Of a stretch of 7,030 bases of DNA, positions 1 to 5,442 are shown one piece after another. The DNA comes from Erysipelotrichaceae bacterium UBA1783 (lineage in GTDB: Bacteria > Bacillota_I > Bacilli_A > Erysipelotrichales > Erysipelotrichaceae): assembly GCA_002315205.1 (NCBI GenBank), contig DCGH01000019.1, positions 1-7,030 of the forward strand, given 5' to 3'. Position numbers and translations under genes: made by a program. Every line of letters begins with the position of its first letter. Position 1 is the first letter of the stretch. The notes under the pieces are model-generated. The model did no database searches, was not told the DNA's origin, and was given only the letters and a program-made list of their open reading frames with translations.

Positions 1-548
1 GAGTATTCCAGGATCCAATGACAGGTACCGCTGCAACTATGCAGATAGAAGAAAATCTGGCATTAGCAGCAAGAAGAGGCAAGGCAAGAGGCTTAAAGGT
101 AGGTATTACTAAGGAAGAAAGAGCTGAATATGTTGAACTTTTGAAGCAATTGGATTTAGGATTAGAAAACCGATTAACTGCAAAGGTTGGGTTACTTTCT
201 GGTGGACAAAGACAGTCATTAACTTTATTAATGGCAACATTGCAAAAACCAAGGCTGTTATTATTAGATGAGCATACCGCAGCGTTAGACCCTATTACCG
301 CAAAGAAGGTATTAGATATTACTGATCAGCTGGTAGAAAAGAATCATCTCACAACCTTGATGATTACACATAATATGCAGGATGCTATCAATCATGGTAA
401 CAGACTGATTATGATGTCAGAAGGAAAGATTATCTTTGATATTAAAGGTGAGGAAAAGAAAAAACTGACAAAGAACGATTTAATTGAAAAATTCAATAGT
501 TTATCTTCTGTGGCATTAGATTCAGACGAGATTTTATTATCTAAATAA
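1..548 (+). CDS. ABC transporter ATP-binding protein, TrpXYZ-type/COG1101-like (5' end missing)
   Basis: This is the C-terminal 181 residues of an ABC ATPase. The frame is open from base 3 and the start lies before the window; the ATG at 18 is internal, because the Q-loop VFQDP begins upstream of it. Seen in order: Q-loop (bases 3-17), signature LSGGQRQ (195-215), Walker B LLLLDE with catalytic Glu at 270-272, then H-T-A-A-L-D-P as the D-loop, and the switch His in MITHNM (369-371). The Walker A loop is off the window. The DEHTAALDP form and the phrase VFQDPMTGTA resemble the ATPases that accompany TrpX/TrpY-like substrate-binding protein and permease pairs, which are predicted to import tryptophan or other aromatic compounds. 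That substrate is a family-level inference. The protein would act on the inner face of the membrane with a permease, probably encoded just upstream. It is the last gene of its unit, with a strong terminator 6 bp after the stop. The ATPase call is certain; the substrate is not. Confidence 0.93.
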   Translation, partial: VFQDPMTGTAATMQIEENLALAARRGKARGLKVGITKEERAEYVELLKQLDLGLENRLTAKVGLLSGGQRQSLTLLMATLQKPRLLLLDEHTAALDPITAKKVLDITDQLVEKNHLTTLMITHNMQDAINHGNRLIMMSEGKIIFDIKGEEKKKLTKNDLIEKFNSLSSVALDSDEILLSK

Positions 549-553
549 GAAAC

Positions 554-586
554 AAAGGATTCAATTCATAAGTTGAGTCCTTTTTT
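554..586 (+). terminator. Rho-independent terminator of the ABC transporter unit
   Basis: An 11-bp stem (554-564 with 573-583) starts 6 bp after the ABC ATPase stop. It has one T-G wobble (560/577), may extend by two more pairs, and has a short loop around 567-570. A run of six T (581-586) forms the end of the 3' arm and the U-tract. The orientation and T-run fit transcription from the left. Confidence 0.85.
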
Positions 587-596
587 AATAATAAAT

Positions 597-620
597 AAAT
601 CACCCTGGCTAGGGTGATTT
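597..620 (-). terminator. Hairpin terminator of the TrpR-like gene, possibly bidirectional
   Basis: A perfect 10-bp inverted repeat (597-606 with 611-620) encloses a 4-nt loop, directly after the TAA stop of the minus-strand gene at 621-623. On the minus strand it is followed by a T-rich stretch (about 587-596). On the plus strand it is followed by five T (618-622), so it could also act as a second stop for rightward transcription. Confidence 0.75.
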
Positions 621-917
621 TTAATTGTTTTCATTATTTAGGTTTTCTAATACGGTAGTATAACCATCGGAATATTTAACACACTTGGAAACTCGAGATA
701 TTGTTGCAGAGGAGATTTCAAACTTTTCAGAAACCTGTGTATAGGTATGGCCTTCGCTTAAAAGCTTTGCAGCCTCAAGGCGCTGGGCCATCTGTTCTAT
801 TTCTTTAAAGGTGCATAAATCGTTTAAAAAAGCTTTGCATTGCTGTTTGTCCTTTAAGGATAAAAAAGCTTTATAAAGCTGATTCATCATTTCTTCGTTA
901 TTTCTATGGTCAATCAT
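621..917 (-). CDS. yerC: YerC/YecD-family TrpR-like DNA-binding protein
   Basis: A 98-residue soluble protein recognised as the YerC/YecD group of TrpR-fold proteins. The N-terminal half is helical (NQLYKAFLSLKDKQQCKAFLNDL). The middle FKEIEQMAQRLEAAKLLSEG precedes a helix-turn-helix spanning about residues 58-77 (TYTQVSEKFEISSATISRVS), the most conserved part of the family. The length is normal. The start is chosen because ATG at 915-917 follows GAGG (minus strand) at about 5 nt. The biological role of this group is poorly defined: it shares the Trp repressor fold, but tryptophan binding is not established for YerC. It is transcribed toward a convergent ABC ATPase gene of a family linked to tryptophan uptake and divergently from an esterase gene. 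An inverted repeat overlaps its promoter and could be an autoregulatory site. The family call is strong; ligand and targets are unknown. Confidence 0.9.
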   Translation of the reverse strand: MIDHRNNEEMMNQLYKAFLSLKDKQQCKAFLNDLCTFKEIEQMAQRLEAAKLLSEGHTYTQVSEKFEISSATISRVSKCVKYSDGYTTVLENLNNENN

Positions 918-949
918 TGTAGCCTCATTTCATATCTGTTCTTTTAATT

Positions 950-980
950 ATTATAGCATTATTATTTGCTATAGGGTTAA
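950..980 (-). promoter_or_regulatory. Promoter of the TrpR-like gene (extended -10)
   Basis: On the minus strand TGCTATAAT (950-958) is a perfect extended -10 element. The best -35 is TTAACC (975-980, four of six matches) at a long 19-bp spacing, so the promoter probably relies on the TG extension. The predicted start is near 943, giving a leader of about 26 nt with GAGG before the ATG. Confidence 0.6.
952..973. promoter_or_regulatory. Inverted repeat TATAGC-N10-GCTATA, candidate operator
   Basis: Two perfect 6-bp arms (952-957 and 968-973) have centres 16 bp apart. They overlap the -10 and spacer of the TrpR-like gene promoter. Both predicted transcription starts lie outside it (about 943 leftward and about 1019 rightward), so it would act as DNA and not as an RNA hairpin. 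A homodimeric helix-turn-helix protein such as the adjacent YerC-like product could bind it. This is an inference, and short AT-rich repeats arise by chance. Confidence 0.3.
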
Positions 981-983
981 ATC

Positions 984-1012
984 TTTTTAATTGGTTCACA
1001 TTGGTGTAAAAT
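984..1012 (+). promoter_or_regulatory. Weak candidate promoter of the esterase gene
   Basis: TAAAAT (1007-1012) is a plausible -10, with TG just before it. A poor -35, TTTTTA (984-989), lies 17 bp upstream. The predicted start is near 1019, leaving about 20 nt of leader with AGAAGG before the ATG. The -35 matches only half the consensus, so the element is uncertain although a promoter is expected somewhere here. Confidence 0.35.
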
Positions 1013-1038
1013 AATAAAAGAAGAGTAGAAGGTAAAAT

Positions 1039-2370
1039 ATGATAACAAGAATCATTGAAACACCATCAGGCAAGATTATTGGTGAAGAAAAAGAAAACTG
1101 TATCGTCTTTAATAGCATTCCTTATGCTATTACTGAGCGATTTGAAGATCCTATGGAAGTAGAGAAGTGGGATATCTTTGATGCTACAGCAAGGCCTAAA
1201 AACTGTCACCAGCGCTTTGAATATGTGGATGAGAGTAAAGAGAAAGGATTCTACTATAAGGAATTTGATAGCTGGAGAAACTCTGACTATGTAGAATCAC
1301 CAATGACTTTAACTATTGTTACACCAAAGGATCTGAAGCAGGATTGCCCAGTCATCTGTTATGTACATGGTGGCAGCTATGAGAATGGTCATAGCGAGGA
1401 TTGCCCATTTGGTGATAGTGATGAATATGCTAGAAGAGGTATTGTTTTAGTTTCTATTGGCTATCGTTTGAATGTGTTTGGATTGTTTAATACAGGTAAT
1501 TATTGCCTGAAGGATATTATATTTGCTGTAAAGTGGACACAAAAAAATATTGCTAGTTTTGGTGGTGATTCCAATAAGATTACCTTGATGGGTCAATCCG
1601 CAGGTGCGATGGCTGTGTATAATGTGCTATTATCTAATCAGCTAGATGGCATTATTAATGGGGCTGTGATGATGAGTGGCGCAGGTATTTTGCCAAGCAT
1701 GGCTGGGCCGAAAACAAAAGAAGAAAACAGCTGGTTCTGGGATGAATTAATCATTCGTTGTGGCTGCAAAAGCATTGAAGAGCTGAAAAGGGTCGACCAT
1801 TCGCTTTTATGGAAAAACTGGTATGACTTAAAAGCAGAAAAGGGAACCTTACCTATTTCTGTTCCTGGTATTGATGGAAAGATTATCAAGGATACACCAG
1901 GTAATATTGTTAAAAGTAAGAAGGATCAGGATATTCCACTAATCGTGGGGGTTACATCACAAGATATGTTCCCATTTATGATTTTTGATTTAGCATTATC
2001 TGTTGGCAAAAAGAGAGCAAAGTATCATCAAAGCGATGTTTATGGTTATTTCTTTGATGTTCGATTACCTGGTAATAGCTATGGCGCCTTCCATGCTTCA
2101 GATTTATGGTATAACTTTGGTAATTTCAAAAAGAGCTGGCGTCCATTTGATCAAAGTGATGTGGAAATCAGTAAAACAATGATTGATTATATTTCTAATT
2201 TTGCCAGAACGCAAAATCCAAATGGCACTTCTTTAGCAAGATGGCAACCTATTTCAAAGAAAAATCATCATTTCCGCTGGTTCCATAAGGGAAAAGAAGT
2301 AATGATATCTCCATTATTGGCCAGAAAAAAGCTATTATATTCTACCTTTAAGGATAAAGGACCATTCTAA
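1039..2370 (+). CDS. Type-B carboxylesterase (para-nitrobenzyl esterase family)
   Basis: A 443-residue alpha/beta-hydrolase predicted to hydrolyse carboxylic esters; the natural substrate is unknown. Visible elements: an N-terminal strand region with the family-like SIPYA (about 26-30); the oxyanion-hole segment HGGSYENG starting at His110; VLVSIGYRLNVFGL, the family's conserved YRL-x-x-x-G-F-like strand; the FGGD segment; the nucleophile elbow GQSAG with Ser187; an acid-residue segment VTSQD with Asp309; and GAFHASDLWYNFG with His352 as catalytic base. Most relatives read GESAG and use Glu as the acid, so Gln186 and Asp309 are variants. Relatives are usually about 480-550 residues, so surface loops appear shortened. 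There is no signal peptide, so it should be cytoplasmic. AGAAGG (1027-1032) is 6 nt before the ATG and supports the start. It is a single-gene unit with a terminator overlapping its stop. It belongs to the cholinesterase-like fold family but is too short to assign to a characterised esterase. Confidence 0.9.
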   Translation: MITRIIETPSGKIIGEEKENCIVFNSIPYAITERFEDPMEVEKWDIFDATARPKNCHQRFEYVDESKEKGFYYKEFDSWRNSDYVESPMTLTIVTPKDLKQDCPVICYVHGGSYENGHSEDCPFGDSDEYARRGIVLVSIGYRLNVFGLFNTGNYCLKDIIFAVKWTQKNIASFGGDSNKITLMGQSAGAMAVYNVLLSNQLDGIINGAVMMSGAGILPSMAGPKTKEENSWFWDELIIRCGCKSIEELKRVDHSLLWKNWYDLKAEKGTLPISVPGIDGKIIKDTPGNIVKSKKDQDIPLIVGVTSQDMFPFMIFDLALSVGKKRAKYHQSDVYGYFFDVRLPGNSYGAFHASDLWYNFGNFKKSWRPFDQSDVEISKTMIDYISNFARTQNPNGTSLARWQPISKKNHHFRWFHKGKEVMISPLLARKKLLYSTFKDKGPF

Positions 2371-2398
2371 GATTATAGTTTACTCTATAATCTTTTTT
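2369..2398 (+). terminator. Rho-independent terminator of the esterase gene
   Basis: A perfect 8-bp stem (2371-2378 with 2385-2392), extendable by two A-T pairs into the TAA stop codon, has a 6-nt loop and ends in six T (2393-2398). The hairpin begins inside the stop codon. The loop and 3' arm coincide with the -35 region and spacer of the mutY promoter. Confidence 0.85.
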
Positions 2399-2409
2399 CT
2401 TGTTATAAT
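2379..2409 (+). promoter_or_regulatory. Promoter of mutY (extended -10)
   Basis: TGTTATAAT (2401-2409) is a perfect extended -10. The best -35 is TTTACT (2379-2384, four of six) at 19 bp, lying in the loop of the preceding terminator. The predicted start is near 2416, so the leader would be only about 13 nt, just enough for the AAGG-type ribosome site at about 2417-2425. Confidence 0.6.
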
Positions 2410-2428
2410 ATTAAAAAAGGTAAGGATT

Positions 2429-3436
2429 ATGAGAGAAATTATTGAATTAGTAACAGCATGGTATGAAATCAATAAAAGGGATATTCCTTGGCGTAATGAT
2501 CCAAGTGGATACCATATCTGGCTATCAGAGATTATGTGCCAGCAGACACGTATAGATACTGTAATTCCATATTATTTAAGGTTTATTAATGAGATACCAA
2601 CGATTAAGGATTTGTCGGAGGTTGATGATGATAAGCTAATGAAGCTTTGGGAAGGATTGGGTTATTATTCCAGAGCCAGAAATCTAAAGGAAACTGCGAA
2701 AATGATTATGGAGAAATATAATGGTCTCTTTCCAATGGATTATAATGAAGCGTTAAAGCTTAAGGGAATTGGTGAATATACTGCTGGTGCCATTTTATCC
2801 ATTGCTTACCAATTGCCATATAGTGCTGTGGATGGTAATGTATTAAGGGTTTTGACCAGAGTTTATTGCGATGAGGATGATATTGGTATTGAGACCACAA
2901 AAAGAAAATATAAGCAAATGATTGAAGCTTGTTTGGATCAAAAGCCTGGAGATTTCAACCAGGGATTGATGGATTTAGGTGCAACCATCTGTATTCCTAA
3001 TGGTACACCATTATGTGACAGATGCCCTTTAAAGGATTTGTGTGTTGCGCATTTATACCAGTGTGAACTAGATTATCCAAAAAAGGAAAAGAAGCTAGAT
3101 CGAAAGGTTGAAAACTATACAGTAGTTATTGTCAGAAAGGACAATAAGATATTGATTCATAAAAGAGGCAAGAAGGGTTTGTTAGCAGGCCTTTATGAAC
3201 CGAAGATGTATCCAGGACTATTATCCAGATGGCAGATAGAGGGACTTATGCCTGGGGCAGCAATTACTAGAATGAATGATTCTGAATTTGTCTTTACGCA
3301 TAAAATCTGGCATATGTTTGGATATATAGCTGATGTAAAAGATTATACATTATTAGAGGATGAGCTTTTTGTGAGCTTTGAAGAGCTAAGGCAGCAATAT
3401 AGTATTCCCACAGCATTTAAAGCTTATTTGAAGTAA
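2429..3436 (+). CDS. mutY: Adenine DNA glycosylase MutY
   Basis: MutY removes adenine mispaired with 8-oxoguanine in base-excision repair, preventing G:C to T:A mutation. The 335-residue protein has the full architecture: N-terminal glycosylase domain with catalytic Glu34 in SEIMCQQTR; helix-hairpin-helix LKGIGEYTAGAI (111-122); catalytic Asp135 in VDGNVLRV; a [4Fe-4S] site with Cys188, 196, 199 and 205; and a C-terminal NUDIX-like 8-oxoG recognition domain from about residue 222, with GLLAGLYEP and an FTH loop at 289-291. The length is slightly below the usual 350-370. Oddities: the first Cys spacing is X7, not the X6 of E. coli MutY, Cys36 replaces the common Leu after EIM, and the 8-oxoG loop is FTH where the studied Geobacillus enzyme has FSH. 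All catalytic residues remain. It is convergent with argS and has its own promoter. Confidence 0.97.
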   Translation: MREIIELVTAWYEINKRDIPWRNDPSGYHIWLSEIMCQQTRIDTVIPYYLRFINEIPTIKDLSEVDDDKLMKLWEGLGYYSRARNLKETAKMIMEKYNGLFPMDYNEALKLKGIGEYTAGAILSIAYQLPYSAVDGNVLRVLTRVYCDEDDIGIETTKRKYKQMIEACLDQKPGDFNQGLMDLGATICIPNGTPLCDRCPLKDLCVAHLYQCELDYPKKEKKLDRKVENYTVVIVRKDNKILIHKRGKKGLLAGLYEPKMYPGLLSRWQIEGLMPGAAITRMNDSEFVFTHKIWHMFGYIADVKDYTLLEDELFVSFEELRQQYSIPTAFKAYLK

Positions 3437-3440
3437 AAGA

Positions 3441-3465
3441 AAAGGACTAGAATTTCTAGCCCTTT
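3441..3465 (-). terminator. Shared hairpin between convergent mutY and argS, best as the argS terminator
   Basis: A 10-bp inverted repeat (3441-3450 with 3456-3465) encloses a 5-nt loop between the two stop codons. As RNA from the minus strand the one imperfect pair (3446/3460) is a G-U wobble and the stem is followed by TTTTCTTTT. From the plus strand the same pair is an A-C mismatch and the following sequence is a weaker T-tract. It therefore favours ending argS transcripts but probably serves both genes. Confidence 0.7.
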
Positions 3466-3469
3466 ATTC

Positions 3470-5116
3470 TTACATCTTTTCAGGAGCACTAACACCTAAT
3501 AGGTATAAAGCATTCTTTAAAGTGATTCTTGTTGCTTCAAGTAAAGCAATACGCTGTGCTGTTAATTCTGGGTTAGAAGGATCATTTACCTTGCAGACAC
3601 CATAGAATGAATGGAAGCACTGAGCTGTCTTTTGAATATAGTTTGCAATCTTATGAGGAGTTCTGTTGACTGCTGCATCACTTACCACAGAAGTGAATGA
3701 GCTGATATGCTTTAATAATTCAACTTCCTTATCTTCTACTAATAAATCGTAGCTTTCTAGCTTTTCTACTGCTGGAGCCTGTCTTAGAATAGAGCAGATT
3801 CTTGCATAAGCATATTGTGCATAGAATACTGGATTATCATTAGACTGTGTCTTGGCTAAGCCTAAATCGAAATCGAAATGTGTTTCAACAGCCTTGCTGA
3901 CAAAATTGTATCTTGCAGCATCAACGCCAACCTCATCGATTAATTCTCTTAGAGTAACAGCATTACCTGTTCTCTTACTCATCTTAACCTCTTCACCATT
4001 TTCTACAAGTCTTACCATCTGGATTAGGTCTACCTCTAAAGCATCCTTATCATAGCCCATAGCTGTGATGGCAGCCTTCATTCTTGGAATGTAGCCATGA
4101 TGGTCTGCACCCCAAAGGTCAACTAGCTTTTCATAGCCTCTTTCAAACTTGTACATATGGTTAGCGATATCTGGAGTTAAGTATGTGTAGAAGCCTGTAG
4201 ACTTTCTTAATACTCTATCCTTGTCATCACCATATTCAGTTGATTTGAACCATAAAGCATCATCTGCTTCATAGGTTAAACCTAACTGTTGCATTCTTTC
4301 TAATACCTTCTCAACTCTGTGTTCGCTATAGAACTGCTTTTCAGAAATCCAAGAGTCAAAAGCAACACCGAAATACTTTAGGTCAGTGTCAATTCTTTCT
4401 AAGAATAATCTTCTACCTTCCTTCTTAAAGAATTCAATAGCTTCATCCTTATCAGCATCTAAATATTTATCACCAATTTCTTCAATTAGCTTTTCGCATA
4501 ATTCAACAACATCATGACCATGGTAGCCATCCTCTGGTAATGTGAAGTCCTTGCCAAAATGCTCTAGGTATCTAGCATAGAAGGATTCGCCAAGCATATC
4601 AATCTGATGACCTGCATCATTAATATAATATTCTCTTAAAACACTATAGCCAGACTTTTCTAATAGACGGCATACGCTATCACCCCAGGCAGCACCTCTT
4701 GCATGTCCAACATGTAATGTGCCAGTAGGGTTGGCTGATACGAACTCAACATTTACCTTTAAACCATTGCCAACATTGTTTGAACCATAGCTATCACCAG
4801 CATCGATAATAGTGTTGATGATATTTGCTAGAGCGGCTTTCTTCATATGGAAGTTAATGAAGCCTGGACCGGCAATTTCAATCTTTTCAGCATCGGCCAG
4901 CTTGCTAGCTAATGAATCAACAATTGCTTTAGCAATATCCTGTGGCTTCTGTCTTAAGGCCTTAGTTAAACGCATAGCGATATTTGTTGAATAATCGCCA
5001 TTTGCCTTATCCTTTGGCTTTTCCAGCATGATAATGCCAGCATCTGGTGTATAATCAAAGCTTTCCTGTACAGCTTCTTCAATGGCAGATTTTAGTTTGT
5101 TTTCTAATTCACTCAT
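3470..5116 (-). CDS. argS: Arginyl-tRNA synthetase
   Basis: A class I aminoacyl-tRNA synthetase that charges tRNA-Arg with arginine in the cytoplasm, using ATP. The 548-residue protein has the normal length and order: N-terminal Add-1 domain (about 1-100, with IEIAGPGFINFHM at 79-91); the HIGH-type motif HVGH at 135-138 within SANPTGTLHVGHARG; the family segment WGADHHGYIPRMKAA (about 335-349); the KMSKS-loop equivalent KMSKR at 378-382 followed by TGNAVTLREL; and a C-terminal DALR anticodon-binding domain from about 427 (NPVFYAQYAYARI). The start is supported by a strong GAGGTG (5125-5130 on the minus strand) 8 nt before the ATG. The gene for tRNA-Arg(UCU), one of its substrates, lies immediately upstream on the same strand, separated by a terminator. 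The leader is too short for a T-box element. Assignment is certain. Confidence 0.98.
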   Translation of the reverse strand: MSELENKLKSAIEEAVQESFDYTPDAGIIMLEKPKDKANGDYSTNIAMRLTKALRQKPQDIAKAIVDSLASKLADAEKIEIAGPGFINFHMKKAALANIINTIIDAGDSYGSNNVGNGLKVNVEFVSANPTGTLHVGHARGAAWGDSVCRLLEKSGYSVLREYYINDAGHQIDMLGESFYARYLEHFGKDFTLPEDGYHGHDVVELCEKLIEEIGDKYLDADKDEAIEFFKKEGRRLFLERIDTDLKYFGVAFDSWISEKQFYSEHRVEKVLERMQQLGLTYEADDALWFKSTEYGDDKDRVLRKSTGFYTYLTPDIANHMYKFERGYEKLVDLWGADHHGYIPRMKAAITAMGYDKDALEVDLIQMVRLVENGEEVKMSKRTGNAVTLRELIDEVGVDAARYNFVSKAVETHFDFDLGLAKTQSNDNPVFYAQYAYARICSILRQAPAVEKLESYDLLVEDKEVELLKHISSFTSVVSDAAVNRTPHKIANYIQKTAQCFHSFYGVCKVNDPSNPELTAQRIALLEATRITLKNALYLLGVSAPEKM

Positions 5117-5140
5117 ACTAATTTCACCTCATAAAAATAC

Positions 5141-5170
5141 ATCATAATTCTATCATAATAACCTTATGAA
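5141..5170 (-). promoter_or_regulatory. Candidate argS promoter
   Basis: On the minus strand TATGAT (5141-5146) is a five-of-six -10 and TTCATA (5165-5170) a four-of-six -35, 18 bp apart, placed just after the tRNA terminator. The predicted start near 5134 leaves a leader of under 20 nt carrying GAGGTG. A second TATGAT at 5152-5157 lacks a matching -35. Confidence 0.5.
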
Positions 5171-5172
5171 TA

Positions 5173-5195
5173 AAAGAAAAACCACTCGAAGTGGT
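5173..5195 (-). terminator. Terminator of the tRNA-Arg gene
   Basis: A perfect 6-bp inverted repeat (5181-5186 with 5190-5195) has a tight 3-nt TCG loop. On the minus strand it is followed by TTTTCTTTT (about 5172-5180). It lies 14 bp past the CCA end of the tRNA and before the argS promoter, so the tRNA and argS are probably separate units with possible readthrough. Confidence 0.7.
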
Positions 5196-5209
5196 CTACT
5201 TTACAAAAA

Positions 5210-5286
5210 TGGCGTCCAAGGAGGGACTCGAACCCCCGACCGTCCGCTTAGAAGGCGGATGCTCTATCCAGCTGAGCTACTTAGAC
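5210..5286 (-). tRNA. tRNA-Arg, anticodon UCU, CCA encoded
   Basis: The minus strand folds into a complete 77-nt cloverleaf. The 7-bp acceptor stem GTCTAAG/CTTGGAC has one G-U wobble and is followed by discriminator G and an encoded CCA (5210-5212). The D arm is GCTC...GAGC; the anticodon arm is TCCGC-CTTCTAA-GCGGA with anticodon TCT at positions 34-36 and T33 and A37 in place; the variable loop has 5 nt; the T arm is GGGGG-TTCGAGT-CCCTC. UCU reads AGA and AGG, which are frequent arginine codons in the genes of this window. The gene lies 94 bp upstream of argS on the same strand. Confidence 0.97.
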
Positions 5287-5299
5287 AACTTGCTAAAAT

Positions 5300-5328
5300 A
5301 TATTACCACTCTTATTTGAAAATTACAA
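5300..5328 (-). promoter_or_regulatory. Promoter of the tRNA-Arg gene
   Basis: On the minus strand TTGTAA (5323-5328, four of six) lies 17 bp from TAATAT (5300-5305, four of six), which carries the extended -10 TG at 5307-5308. The predicted start near 5293 is about 7 nt before the mature tRNA 5' end, as expected for a tRNA unit. Confidence 0.65.
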
Positions 5329-5387
5329 CATTATTTTTAAAAAGTTTGAATATTTATCAAGAAAAAAAAGGAACTATTGCTAAGGTT

Positions 5388-5416
5388 TTGAAATGTTGAA
5401 ATGAAAGGAATATAAT
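5388..5416 (+). promoter_or_regulatory. Promoter of the DUF554 gene
   Basis: TTGAAA (5388-5393, five of six) and a perfect TATAAT (5411-5416) are spaced by exactly 17 bp, the closest match to a sigma-A consensus in the window. The predicted start is near 5423, leaving a leader of about 20 nt. It is divergent from the tRNA promoter, with about 60 bp between the two -35 boxes. Confidence 0.75.
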
Positions 5417-5442
5417 TTAACTAATGTGAAAGGATGATGGAT

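Noticed and set aside
1638..1889. Minus-strand frame inside the esterase gene
   Set aside because: Contained within a confident gene on the other strand and shows no family features.
3852..4055. Plus-strand frame inside argS
   Set aside because: It lies wholly opposite a certain argS gene, has low-complexity Ser/Lys/Leu composition and matches no family.
4812..4994. Plus-strand frame opposite the argS N-terminal region
   Set aside because: Shadow of the conserved Add-1 domain coding region, with no ribosome site and no recognisable domain.
5117..5209. Possible T-box riboswitch before argS
   Set aside because: The whole spacer between argS and the tRNA is about 93 bp, already holds a terminator and promoter, and has no specifier stem or T-box consensus.
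5210..5286. tRNA gene as an integration (att) site
   Set aside because: No integrase, no repeated copy of the tRNA 3' end and no change in base composition appear on either side within the window.
5166..5399. A plus-strand reading frame of 77 codons containing GGTRTPDRPLRRRMLYPAELL
   Set aside because: It is the antisense of the tRNA-Arg gene. This peptide is a well-known artefact from translating the reverse strand of tRNAs, and the frame has no good ribosome site.
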